From Corydoras sp. C115 (taxonomy: Eukaryota; Chordata; Actinopteri; Siluriformes; Callichthyidae), in NCBI GenBank assembly GCA_019802505.1, contig JAFMOC010000262.1, positions 539,501-603,500 on the forward strand: a DNA stretch of 64,000 nt, given 5' to 3'. A model generated the notes under the pieces. The model was not told the DNA's origin. It worked only from the letters and a program-made list of their open reading frames with translations, and searched no databases. A program made the translations under genes and the position numbers. Of this stretch, positions 10,195-20,047 are shown in pieces; position 1 is the stretch's first letter; every line of letters starts with the position of its first letter.

Positions 10195-10523
10195 TTAATT
10201 CATTCATTATCTCCCACTTTATCCTCTATTAGGGTCGCGTTGGGCTTCCCCCACGTCTCGGGCGCTGGGCAGATAGACCCAGGACAGGGCGCCAATTCAT
10301 CGCTGGGCACACACTTACTCACACAGACACACTCTATAGGGGGCAATTTTGAGAATTCAATTGACTTGATCCATGTTTTTGGACTGTGGGAGGAAACCGG
10401 AGAACCCGGAAGAAACCCACGCAGACACGGGGAGAACATGGAAACTCTACCCAGATGGGGATTCGAACCTGGAATCCCTAGCGCTGAGAGGCGACCGTGC
10501 TAACCACTAATCCACCATGCCGC
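10195..10523 (-). mobile_element. tRNA-derived SINE (family 1), minus strand
   Basis: On the minus strand it starts GGCGGCATGGTGGATTAGTGG, carries a B-box-like GGTTCGAATCC, then a body with CCAAAAACATGGATCAAGTC, and ends in AATGAATGAATT. Six other copies occur in the window (33862-34235, 40770-41116, 43157-43536, 52283-52485, 58375-58711 and a degraded one near 14860-15130). The A/B-box arrangement is that of RNA polymerase III promoters. Confidence 0.85.
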
Positions 10524-10717
10524 CTTCCCAGGCAATTGTAACTTTTAAATTTACAATTATATTTCAATTATGCACATCGCAGTAAATACGTAGGATCACA
10601 TAAATAGCAGTATAACATCCATCCATCAATTATCCAATCCTATACAAGGGTTGTGGAAGGTTCCCCATGGCCATCCAGGAGAGAATGTTTCAGGCACTGG
10701 GCGGATACACTAATGTC

Positions 10718-11071
10718 TGTCACGGTAGTCTACCTCGGGCTGAAGCGGTTGCGCATAGAGAGCGCAAGCCGCCGCGTATACACGCACTGAAGGGATCCAG
10801 GCACGCAGGTAGCAGAGAACAGGTTTATTAAAGGTGCAGTGCACCACAAAACATGAGGTACAAAAGACTAAGTGACATAACACAAACGACCAGCACCGAT
10901 GACAAGAAACAATGGAAAGAAATACGAAAAGACACCCGACCACGTGCACAAGACAAACCAATGATAATAGAGAGTTAATTAACGAAACTAATGAAGCAAT
11001 GAACGTTAATTAACTGAAACAAACGGAACGAAACACAAAACAGGTGACAGGTGCCCTAGGCACCTGTTACA
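10718..11071 (-). repeat. LTR of family A, duplicated copy
   Basis: 354-bp LTR, TGTCACGG to CTGTTACA in + reading, same as 12076-12429 by eye. It carries the minus-strand polyadenylation signal AATAAA in CTTTAATAAACCTG. Confidence 0.9.
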
Positions 11072-11229
11072 TTACCCCCGCCCCTGCGGTCGCGCAACCA
11101 AGAGAAAAAAAAACAGTCCCGGGGATGGGGGGTCCTCCGCCCTCCTTGAGCGGGGCTTGGAAGGCGCCCTCGGGTGGACGCCCTCTGCGGGTGAGGCATG
11201 CCGAACGCCCTCTGGCTGCAAAGTCAGGT

Positions 11230-11271
11230 GGGCGTTCGGCTCCGGTCCAGCTTAACAAGCTGGACCGGAGC
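11230..11271. repeat. Deletion scar built of inverted copies
   Basis: The 24 bp at 11230-11253 replace the coding repeats lost from copy 1. Its first half (11230-11240) is the reverse complement of 11200-11210, and its second half (11239-11253) is the reverse complement of 11257-11271, giving a 15-bp stem with a 3-bp loop. This fits a double template switch. Confidence 0.82.
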
Positions 11272-12075
11272 GTCCGTCCAGAACTCCTCAGAGATTAGGA
11301 GGGTTCGTATGGGCAGAATATGCCCATACAGGTACGACTCGCCCGTCTCATCATCGGATATCTGAACCAAGTCCAGACCTTCCTCAGCGCAGAGCGCTTC
11401 GTACCCGTACCTCCACATCCACTCATCATCAGAGTCATAATCAGACATTACATTGTTCGGGCCGTCCTTACGGCTCCAGGACGGCGGGCTGCGCATAGCG
11501 GCGCACTCGCGGACACGGCGGAACGCGCCGCGAGTACGAGGCTACACGGCCCCCGCAAAGAAAAATTTAAAAGAGCGCTTACCTGGGCTCTGGACTCCCC
11601 AAATTTCCTGGCTGGTCGTTCTGTCACGGTAGTCTACCTCGGGCTGAAGCGGTTGCGCATAGGGAGCGCAAGCCGCCGCGTATACACGCACTGAAGGGAG
11701 CCAGGCACGCAGGTAGCAGAGAACAGGTTTATTAAAGGTGCAGTGCACCACAAAACATGAGGTACAAAAGACTAAGTGACATAACACAAACGAACATGGA
11801 AACTCTACCCAGATGGGGATTCGAACCTGGAATCCCTAGCGCTGAGAGGCGACCGTGCTAACCACTAATCCACCATGCCGCCTTCCCAGGCAATTGTAAC
11901 TTTTAAATTTACAATTATATTTCAATTATGCACATCGCAGTAAATACGTAGGATCACATAAATAGCAGTATAACATCCATCCATCAATTATCCAATCCTA
12001 TACAAGGGTTGTGGAAGGTTCCCCATGGCCATCCAGGAGAGAATGTTTCAGGCACTGGGCGGATACACTAATGTC

Positions 12076-12429
12076 TGTCACGGTAGTCTACCTCGGGCTG
12101 AAGCGGTTGCGCATAGAGAGCGCAAGCCGCCGCGTATACACGCACTGAAGGGATCCAGGCACGCAGGTAGCAGAGAACAGGTTTATTAAAGGTGCAGTGC
12201 ACCACAAAACATGAGGTACAAAAGACTAAGTGACATAACACAAACGACCAGCACCGATGACAAGAAACAATGGAAAGAAATACGAAAAGACACCCGACCA
12301 CGTGCACAAGACAAACCAATGATAATAGAGAGTTAATTAACGAAACTAATGAAGCAATGAACGTTAATTAACTGAAACAAACGGAACGAAACACAAAACA
12401 GGTGACAGGTGCCCTAGGCACCTGTTACA
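12076..12429 (-). repeat. 3' LTR of family A element
   Basis: Ends TGTCACGG and CTGTTACA in + reading. Next to it, 12430-12450 holds the polypurine tract (as CCCCCGCCCCT in + reading). Confidence 0.92.
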
Positions 12430-12851
12430 TTACCCCCGCCCCTGCGGTCGCGCAACCAAGAGAAAAAAAAACAGTCCCGGGGATGGGGGGTCCTCCGCCC
12501 TCCTTGAGCGGGGCTTGGAAGGCGCCCTCGGGTGGACGCCCTCTGCGGGTGAGGCATGCTGAACGCCCTCTGGCTGCAAAGTCAGGTGGACGCCCACGGC
12601 GGATCAGAAGTGGGCCACGCCCTCTGGCTGTGTGGTCCGGTGAACGCCCACGTCGGGCGCGGAGTTGGCCACGTACTCTGGCTGCGTGGCGAGGCGGGCG
12701 CCCCCGTCGGACGAGGAGTGGGCCACGCCCTCTGGCAGCGTGGTCCGGTGGACGCCCACATCGGGCAAGGAGATGGCCACGCACTCTGGCGGCATGGCGA
12801 GGCGGGCGCCCCCTGGCGGCGTGGCGAGACGGACGCCCCCTGGCGGCGTGG

Positions 12852-13116
12852 CGTGCGGCCCCTGCTGCTCGGGCTGGGCGGCGTGCGGCCCCTGCTGCTC
12901 GGGCTGGGCGGCGTGCAGCCCCCTGGGCTTCGGGATGGGCGGCGTGACGCCCCTGGGCTTCGGGATGGGCGGCGTGACGCCCCTGGGCTTCGGGATGGGC
13001 GGCGTGACGCCCCTGGGCTTCGGGATGGGTGGCGTGACGCCCCTGGGCTTCGGCATGGGCGGCGTGACGCCCCTGGATTTCGGGATGGGCGGCGTGACGC
13101 CCCTGGACTTTGGGAT
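12852..13116 (-). repeat. 30-bp coding minisatellite
   Basis: About nine units of 30 bp, in + reading CCCTGGGCTTCGGGATGGGC then GGCGTGACGC. A period of 30 keeps the frame, giving decapeptide repeats rich in Pro, Arg and Ala. Confidence 0.9.
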
Positions 13117-13129
13117 GGGTTCGTGTGCT

Positions 13130-13625
13130 GGCAGGACCTCGGCGGGCACGCATGCTGGCTGGACCTCAGCGGGTTCGCATGCTGGCCGGACCTTGGCGGG
13201 CACGCACGCTGGGCGGACCTGGCGGATTCGCACGCTGGCAGGACCTTGGCAGGCATGCTGGCAGGACCTTGGCGGGCATGCACGCTGGCAGGACCTTGGT
13301 GGGCACGCACGCTGGGCGGACCTCGGCGGGCACGCACGCTGGCAGGACCTTGGCGGGAACGCACACTGGCAGGACCTTGGCGGGCACGCACACTGGCAGG
13401 ACCTTGGTGGGCACGCACGCTGGCAGGACCTTGGCGGGCATGCACGCTGGCAGGACCTTGGTGGGCACGCACGCTGGGCGGACCTTGGTGGGCACACACG
13501 CTGGGCGGACCTCGGCGGGCATGCACGCTGGCAGGACCTTGGCGGGCACGCACGCTGGCAGGACCTTGGTGGGCACGCACGCTGGCAGGACCTTGGTGGG
13601 CACGCACGCTGGGCGGACCTCGGCC
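13130..13625 (-). repeat. 27-bp coding minisatellite
   Basis: About eighteen units of 27 bp, such as GCAGGACCTTGGCGGGCACG followed by CACGCTG, with slightly diverged copies and one or two shortened units near 13220-13260. The period keeps the frame (nine residues). No counterpart occurs in the copy at 34371-36438, so this array grew in one lineage of the family. Confidence 0.9.
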
Positions 13626-14216
13626 GGCACCTCAGGCTCTCCCTCCTGCACACAGAACATATACACCCCCACCGCAATGCCCAAACACATAGACATCTCA
13701 GACATGGGGAAGACGGACTGGACACCACGACCCACCACGTTCACGCCACATGGATCCACATCTACCCCCCCCGAGTGTTGGCTCCGGTACCGCCCCCTCG
13801 CAGCGCGATCCAGACACAGACACAGCGCGATCTCGCCACTGGGGGTTTAACAAGCTGGACCGGAGCGTCCGTCCAGAACTCCTCAGAGATTAGGAGGGTT
13901 CGTATGGGCAGAATATGCCCATACAGGTACGACTCGCCCGTCTCATCATCGGATATCTGAACCAAGTCCAGACCTTCCTCAGCGCAGAGCGCTTCGTACC
14001 CGTACCTCCACATCCACTCATCATCAGAGTCATAATCAGACATTACATTGTTCGGGCCGTCCTTACGGCTCCAGGACGGCGGGCTGCGCATAGCGGCGCA
14101 CTCGCGGACACGGCGGAACGCGCCGCGAGTACGAGGCTACACGGCCCCCGCAAAGAAAAATTTAAAAGAGCGCTTACCTGGGCTCTGGACTCCCCAAATT
14201 TCCTGGCTGGTCGTTC

Positions 14217-14570
14217 TGTCACGGTAGTCTACCTCGGGCTGAAGCGGTTGCGCATAGGGAGCGCAAGCCGCCGCGTATACACGCACTGAAGGGAGCCAGG
14301 CACGCAGGTAGCAGAGAACAGGTTTATTAAAGGTGCAGTGCACCACAAAACATGAGGTACAAAAGACTAAGTGACATAACACAAACGACCAGCACCGATG
14401 ACAAGAAACAATGGAAAGAAATACGAAAAGACACCCGACCACGTGCACAAGACAAACCAATGATAATACAGAGTTAATTAACGAAACTAATGAGGCAATG
14501 AACGTTAATTAACTGAAACAAACGGAACGAAACACAAAACAGGTGACAGGTGCCCTAGGCACCTGTTACA
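14217..14570 (-). repeat. 5' LTR of family A element
   Basis: Same boundaries as the other LTR. Single-base differences at four positions by eye separate it from 12076-12429. The partial LTR at 11621-11793 shares its variants, which proves that the upstream duplicate came from this element. Confidence 0.92.
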
Positions 14571-14575
14571 ATGTC

Positions 14576-15440
14576 AGAGTGCCAATCTATTCCTGGGCAC
14601 ATGTAGCCTGTAGTTTTCTGTTAGAACTTCTTTAGTGTAGGCATTATAGCCACCATAACCTGATTCCAGAGTGTGATAGCTATTCAAATATTTTTTAAAA
14701 GCCTATGAGATGACAGAGAAATTAACAAAAAATGGAGTCCAAGCATTAGTTATTTATTATAAATGCTTGAAGACATTGGAGAACATGAAATTTCCAAAAA
14801 AAGGCTTCTGTCAAACTACCCATAAAGTAAACCCAGAATGTTGCGATTTTTGACAAATGGTGACTTTCCATGTTCTTCTCGTGTCCGCAAGGGTTTTCTC
14901 TGGGTTCTCCGGTTTCCTCCCACAGTCCAAAAACATGGATTTAAGGTGAATTGGTTACTCTAAATTGCTCTTTCCTAATTCCCTTCCCTGTATGTGTGTC
15001 AATGTAAGTGAGTGTGTGGCCAGCTATCGATTGGGACCCTGTAAGGATGTATATTCAGCCCCCAAAATGTTCTCCCTGGATGGTCATGGAGAACCTTTAT
15101 CAGAGGATTAAACAAAAGATGAGATGAGATAAATTACTGGCCAATTTACACACACACCAACATACCAGCACCATGCCAGTACCACTACAGTGCTGAGAAT
15201 CATCCACTACCAGAATAATATTCTTTGTTGTGGCCCTAATCATTACAGTACAGTACAGGAACTAACAATGTATGTAATAAACAGATTACAGCCTAGAACT
15301 GCAAAAATACAAAGTTCATCTACAGTATAGCATACATGGAATTGTATTGAATATTACAGGATTATGCACAAATATGACTCTGTGTAAATGAAAGCAGTTT
15401 ACTGTTTCTAGCTTTTTCTTTTACAAAGTGCTTGTATTCC
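14576..15440. other. HSF5-like intron 2 sequence with degraded SINE
   Basis: 14576-14615 continues the SINE fragment split by the LTR element. 14860-15130 (+ strand) is a decayed family 1 SINE, recognisable by GGTTTCCTCCCACAGTCC and CCAAAAACATGGAT. The rest is AT-rich without features. Confidence 0.6.
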
Positions 15441-15503
15441 AGGCACAGTGTTAATGGCAGGAGTGTCCCCTCACCTCCAAAGACATTATAGAGATGTGGA
15501 TAA

Positions 15504-15715
15504 GGGCATGGTAGCTCAGTGGTTAGGGCATTGGGCTATCAATCTGAAGGTTGGGGGTTCAAATCCCAGGTCCACTGAAGTTACCAATGTGGGTTCTTGA
15601 GGGAAGGCCCTTAACCCTCATTGCTCCAGGGGGGCGCAGTGATTAACCCTGTGCTCACCTTGTAAGTTGCTTTGGATAAAAGCATCCAATAAATGACCAA
15701 ATGTCTAATAAATGA
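15504..15715 (+). mobile_element. tRNA-derived SINE (family 2)
   Basis: Starts GGCATGGTAGCTCAGTGG (A box) with GGTTCAAATCC (B box) about 50 bp later, then a body ending GCTTTGGATAAAAGCATCC and ATAAATGACC. A second copy lies on the minus strand at 49755-49948. It resembles a tRNA gene at its 5' end only; the unrelated body makes it a SINE. Confidence 0.85.
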
Positions 15716-15776
15716 CCAAATGTATGGATGAAAGACAATGACAATAAATGACAAAAAAACTCATTAAACAACAAAC

Positions 15777-16190
15777 TGTTACGGTCCGTAGACCCAACGA
15801 GGCGGATCCGCTACTCGGAGTGACGAGCTTAGAATGGAGGTACAGTCAGCAACGGCTTTATTTTCCCAACAGCAACGTGGTACAGAGAACACACAACACA
15901 GGATGAGGCAAACACAAGGCGGGCGGTGATGACGTCAGCGGGAAGGAGTGCAAACGATCAGGGAGACTGTAGTGGAGTCGACTTGACGTAGTGTAGACGG
16001 CGGGAGGCGAACTGCACAGACACAAAGCACAGACAGCAAAACGGACGAGGCAACAGGGATACACAAAGACGGGCTTGTAGTGTCTAGGCTTGGCAAAAGG
16101 CGTGGCACAAGGCAAACTGGCGGTGGGGGTAGGGCGTGCAGGGTATAAATAACAAAACCGTGATTAATCCCAGGTGCGCGTGATTACGGG
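15777..16190 (-). repeat. Truncated 3' LTR of Gypsy 1
   Basis: Starts TGTTACGGTCC and follows the other LTR until GATTACGGGGG, where coding sequence takes over instead of the last part of the LTR. Confidence 0.9.
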
Positions 16191-17909
16191 GGTGTCGGGC
16201 TTCGCGTTCCGTGTGCCGGGACGATAAGACAGAGTGAAATTGAACCGACCAAAGAACAGGGCCCACCGAGCCTGACGGGAGTTCAGTCGTTTGGCTGACT
16301 GGATGTAGGCCAAGTTCTTATGGTCGGTCCAAACCACAAATGGCTGTGCTGCCCCCTCCAGCCAGTGGTGCCACACCTCCAACGCGAGCTTGACCACCAA
16401 CAGCTCGCGGTTCCCGACGTCGCCGACAGCTTCCTGGAAAAAAAAAGCACATGGGTGAAGATGGCCCTCCGATTTTTGTGAGAGGATGGCTCCCACTCCA
16501 GCGCCCGATGCGTCGACCTCTAGGATGAACTGTTTGGTGGGGTCGGGTTGAACCAGGATGGGAGCGGAAGTGAAGCGGGTCTTGAGAACCTCCATGGCGT
16601 CCTGAGCCTCCTGGGTCCAGCAAAACCTCTCCTTCGTGGATGTGAGGGCGGTGAGAGGTGCGGTGATGCTGCTATAGTCTTTGATGAAGCGTCGGTAAAA
16701 ATTGGCAAACCCCAGGAATCGCTGAAGTTCTGTTCTGGTTGTGGGGGCCGGCCAGTCGACGATGGCTCTGATTTTTTCCGGATCAGGTCGCACCGCACCA
16801 GGGGACAGGATGAACCCCAGAAAGGAGACCGACCTCTGGTGGAAGCAGCACTTTTCTGCTTTGGCGAAGAGGCGGTTCTGCAGGGGACGATTTAGTACCA
16901 TACATACGTGTCGGGTGTGCTCGCTGGGTGTCTTGGAGAAGATGAGGATCACATCGTTCACCAAGGACTGGAAGACGGCCGGGGCGTTCTTGAGGCCGAA
17001 GGGGACCACGTGGTATTGGTAGTGGCCACTGGGGGTGTTGAATGCCGTCTTCCATTCGTCCCCCTCCCTTATCCAGACCAGATGGTAGGCATTTCGCAGG
17101 TCCAGCTTGGTGAAGACGGTCGCTCCCTGCAAAGACTCAAATATGGATGATGTTAACGGCAGAGGGTATTTGTAGGGGACTGTGATGGCATTTAGTACCC
17201 TGTAGTCGATGCAGGGATGTAGGGTGCCGTCCTTCTTGGAGACAAAGAAGAACCCGGCCCCTACGGGGGAGGTCGAGGGCTGGATGAGTCCGGTGGCGAG
17301 ACACTCCGACACGTACCCTTCCATAGCCTCTCTCTCCGGACGTGACAGTGGGTAGATCCGGCTAGAAGGAAGGGGGGCCCCGGGCAGGAGGTCGATGGCG
17401 CAGTCATACGTCCTGTGAGGCGGGAGCTGGCAGGCCTTGTCCTTGCTGAAGACCTCCCCCAGGTCATGGTACTCTTTGGGCACCAAGGAGAGGTCCACAA
17501 GGTCGGGGTAGTTCTGGGACGGAGGGTTGCTGGGAGGGGCAGCGGCGAGCAGGCAGGAAGAGTGACAATCCGTTCCCCAGGTCAGGATGCGGGCGCGGAC
17601 CCAGTCTATATGGGGGTTGTGCTTCCGGAGCCAGGGGTATCCCAGGATGACGGGGGCCTTGGGAGACTGGAATATCGAGAAGCAAATCCTCTCCTGGTGA
17701 TTGCCTTCTAGCGTCAGCCGCGTTGGTGAGGTGCGGTGAGTGATGGGTGACAGCCATCTTCCATCCAGCGCCAAGGTGTGGAGAGGATGCGCTAGGGGAG
17801 ACACAATTAGACCGTTACGGTTAGCAAACCCCACGTCTATCAGATTCTCCTCTGCCCCAGAATCTAATAGAACGTTTACGGTCACCTGTTTCTCCCGGAT
17901 GGTGAGCAC
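16164..17909 (-). pseudogene. Gypsy 1 pol: protease, RT and RNase H, catalytic box deleted
   Basis: The minus-strand frame of 581 codons is open. The aspartic protease motif LLDSGAEENLID is near the start, then ILGYPWLRKHNP. The RT reads FFVSKKDGTLHPCIDYR, TKLDLRNAYHLV and VVPFGLKNAPAVFQ. At FQSLVNDV the sequence jumps to ILIFSKTPSEH: the segment with the catalytic YxDD is missing in frame near 16940-16955. RNase H follows (FILEVDASGAGVGAILSQ, VWTDHKNLAYI) to RPGTRNAKPD, then the deletion into the LTR. Integrase is absent. Because the frame stays open through an in-frame loss of its active site, the product could be made but could not reverse-transcribe. Confidence 0.9.
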
Positions 17910-17959
17910 CGCGGGTAGGCTGAGTCGCTGTGCTTGGGGGTTTAGTGTGGGACTCGACA

Positions 17960-18060
17960 GGACCCCAAGTCCTACTGCCGAGTCGAGTCTCTTTGGGCGT
18001 ACCGGGCAGTCTCGTAGCTGGTGGTTCCCTCCACCACAGTAGAAGCAAAGCTTCTGGTCC
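17960..18060 (-). pseudogene. Gypsy 1 gag zinc knuckle
   Basis: Read in the pol frame, the minus strand encodes KLCFYCGGGNHQLRDCPV, a CX2CX4HX4C zinc knuckle that binds the element RNA in related Gag proteins. It lies in a different frame from the upstream gag frame, so a frameshift separates them between about 18060 and 18223. Confidence 0.8.
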
Positions 18061-18222
18061 CTGGTCTTTACGGAGGCTACGGACTTCAGGGGCCAGCGTG
18101 GTGCGTCCCAGCTGCATCGGCTCAGCCCCTTCGAACTGCTCGGGCTGAGGGGTGCCCCTCGGAGATGCTGGTGATGTACGAGGCAGAGCGGTGGTACAGA
18201 CCTGGTCCCGGGCTTGGCGTTC

Positions 18223-18972
18223 TCAGCAACGCAGGCTCATACGTCCGTCTACGCGTATGGCGAGGTTTACCAGTTCTTGGAGCATCTCAGGTCGGTCGCG
18301 GGTCGCGAGTTCGTCCTGCATTCGCTCATTCAGAGCGTGGCAGAACACGCCGCGGAGCGAGCGCTCACACCATCCCGACTCCGCGGCAAGGGTCTGGAAC
18401 TCTACTGCGAACTCCGCCACAGCGCAAGCCCCCTGACGTACTGAGAGCAGGCGAGTCTCTATATCCTCGGAGTAGTCAGGACGATCAAACACAGAGCGAA
18501 ACCTCTCCAGGAACGAAGCATAAGATGACCCCAGCGGTGATATTAATCCATGTGCCGCCTCCGCCCAGCTGAGCGCGCGTCCACGTAGCAACCCGATGAC
18601 GAACGCGATCTTGTGGGCATCCGTGGGGAAGCACGTGGGGCGGATGCTGAAGTACAGCTGGCATTGGAAAAGGAATCCGCGACAACGTTGAAGATCCCCT
18701 CCATAGGGTTCCGGGAGAACGGCAGTACCGTCGGAACGTGTAGCAACCGCTGGCGGCGGGTTAGGTACCTGGCTCGGCGGTGAGGTCACCGATGCGGAAG
18801 CTGAGGGCAGGGCGGTGAGCGTAGTCAGCAGCTGTAGCGATAACTTGCTCACCAGATCTGCCAATCCCTCCTGGCGACTGTACAGTATCTCGAGCCGCGG
18901 GTCGGGCTGTTGTCCGGCTGGTGGTGGTTGTGCCGGCTCCACTCCGGCAGCGCGTCGCTCCGAGGAATCCAT
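18223..18972 (-). pseudogene. Gypsy 1 gag (capsid region)
   Basis: The likely start is the ATG at 18972 (MDSSERRAAG), 15 bases inside the 5' LTR border; an upstream ATG at 19008 lies in the LTR. A Pro-rich segment is followed by a capsid-like region: PEPYGGDLQRCRGFLFQCQL, RALSWAEAA, FLERFRSVFDRPDY and FAVEFQTLAAESGW, ending RPEMLQELVNLAIRVD. These are the usual marks of fish Gypsy Gag. It forms the particle that packages element RNA. Confidence 0.85.
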
Positions 18973-18987
18973 ATGGCCAGTTTGTAA

Positions 18988-19452
18988 TGTTACGGTCCAT
19001 AGACCCAACGAGGCGGATCCGCTACTCGGAGTGACGAGCTTAGAACGGAGGTACAGTCAGCAACGGCTTTATTTTCCCAACAGCAACGTGGTACAGAGAA
19101 CACACAACACAGGATGAGGCAAACACAAGGCGGGCGGTGATGACGTCAGCGGGAAGGAGTGCAAACGATCAGGGAGACTGTAGTGGAGTCGACTTGACGT
19201 AGTGTAGACGGCGGGAGGCGAACTGCACAGACACAAAGCACAGACAGCAAAACGGACGAGGCAACAGGGATACACAAAGACGGGCTTGTAGTGTCTAGGC
19301 TTGGCAAAAGGCGTGGCACAAGGCAAACTGGCGGTGGGGGTAGGGCGTGCAGGGTATAAATAACAAAACCGTGATTAATCCCAGATGCGCGTGATTACGG
19401 GGGCATGAACACAGAACCAACCCACACCACGTGATCAAAACAAACCGTGACA
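18988..19452 (-). repeat. 5' LTR of Gypsy 1
   Basis: 465 bp, TGTTACGG to CCGTGACA in + reading. It shares CCGAGTAGCGGATCC-type sequence with the solo LTR at 20048-20853. Confidence 0.92.
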
Positions 19453-20047
19453 CAAACAGTATTTATTAATACATATTTGAGTTATTTTGACAATAGAAGT
19501 AACTCTTTGTACACATATGCATGTGCACCATTATTCAACCCCCTGCTGGTAAGGAAGAGATGCATACATATGTATCAGTATGTTTTATTAAAAAAAATGT
19601 ATGTACACGCAAAAAACATATGTACACGCTAAAAAACAAGCATGCGAAATAAAATCAAGGTGCAGCTGAATTATTATGTTTTCAATATAAACTAAAATAA
19701 AGTACGACTTCTAAAAATAAATGTATGTACGTCCGTATGTATGTATGTCTACATTTAGGAGTAAAAACACAGTTTGCAGTAAAATTAGTTTGAGGACTCA
19801 TTTGAGGACTCCTTTGAGGACTCATTTGTCTGAATGTCTAGATATCGGTTTCATTTTATTTGTCACTGAAAGTATGTTCAATTTCACTAAACTTTCATTG
19901 CAGAATGTCTGTTAGTGCATTGCATTAGGCTGAATTTTAGGGAATTTACCTTTGAATTCAGTTTTTACCTAGTGTTTCACCTGTAAGGCAGAGGGGGTGG
20001 ATGGGCTTTAGGTTATGCATATGAATAGCTGCCTGATGACCCCTTAA
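19453..20047. other. Unassigned intronic sequence
   Basis: AT-rich, with short ATGTATGTACG-like simple repeats (19718-19750) and three GAGGACTCATTT copies near 19793-19830. No gene seen. It ends in CTTAA, the target duplication of the next LTR. Confidence 0.45.

Larger units (their letters stand above)
10436..11793. repeat. Tandem duplication, first copy (SINE end plus LTR element, internally deleted)
   Basis: Bases 10436 onward reappear at 11794 onward (offset 1358) through the SINE end, the intervening sequence and the whole LTR at 10718-11071 (second copy 12076-12429). Internal sequence 11249-11620 then matches 13849-14216, and 11621-11793 matches the start of the LTR at 14217. So copy 1 equals copy 2 minus about 1.24 kb of coding repeats. 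The junction at 11793 joins LTR to SINE at a GA microhomology. The copies look virtually identical by eye, so this is either very recent or an assembly artefact. Confidence 0.85.
12604..14091 (-). pseudogene. Family A acidic/repeat ORF, frame-disrupted copy
   Basis: The start at 14091 (MRSPPSWSRKDG) leads into an acidic, Trp-rich block: SDYDSDDEWMWRYGYEA, CAEEGLDLVQISDDE, GESYLYGHILP, EEFWTDAP and VKPPVAR. The same block is intact at 34816 onward. A stop near 13762 ends the frame. Downstream come two coding repeat arrays: 9-codon units (minus strand, 13625-13130) and 10-codon units (13116-12852) that read GRHAAHPEAQ or IPKPRGVTPP depending on frame. Compared with the intact copy, the frame shifts more than once. 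I know no family with this N-terminus; function is unknown. Confidence 0.72.
12076..14570 (-). mobile_element. Non-autonomous LTR retrotransposon, family A, copy 1
   Basis: Two 354-bp LTRs (12076-12429 and 14217-14570) flank a 1.79-kb interior. A perfect 5-bp target duplication ATGTC lies at 12071-12075 and 14571-14575. The LTRs differ at four sites by eye, so the insertion is young. On the minus strand the interior begins with a leader holding a donor-like CCCAG|GTAAGC (near 14176), then the acidic ORF, tandem coding repeats, and a purine-rich tract AGGGGCGGGGG before the 3' LTR. No protease, reverse transcriptase, RNase H or integrase is seen. It interrupted an older SINE fragment (sequence resumes at 14576). 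Confidence 0.9.
15777..19452 (-). mobile_element. Ty3/Gypsy retrotransposon 1, internally deleted
   Basis: Perfect 5-bp target duplications CAAAC at 15772-15776 and 19453-19457 prove that this is one insertion. The 5' LTR is 18988-19452 (465 bp). The 3' LTR, 15777 to about 16190, has lost its outer 60 bp or so because a deletion fused it to the RNase H coding region, removing integrase. gag and pol lie on the minus strand. The two LTRs differ at three positions by eye over the shared part, so the insertion is young although it is dead. Confidence 0.92.

Noticed and set aside
12582..13607. Several long open frames on both strands over the repeat arrays (up to 431 codons)
   Set aside because: They arise because a 27- or 30-bp GC-rich unit without stops stays open in every frame. 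Only the frames linked to the conserved N-terminus are considered.
15443..15503. Possible HSF5-like exon after the acceptor TTGTATTCCAG
   Set aside because: It is open in phase 1, but runs straight into a SINE without a donor, and skipping it gives a better match between exon 2 and exon 3.
15504..15580. tRNA gene
   Set aside because: A and B boxes are present, but there is no complete cloverleaf and the sequence continues as a SINE body also found at 49755-49948.
18021..18572. 183-codon + strand frame
   Set aside because: Antisense shadow of Gypsy 1 gag.
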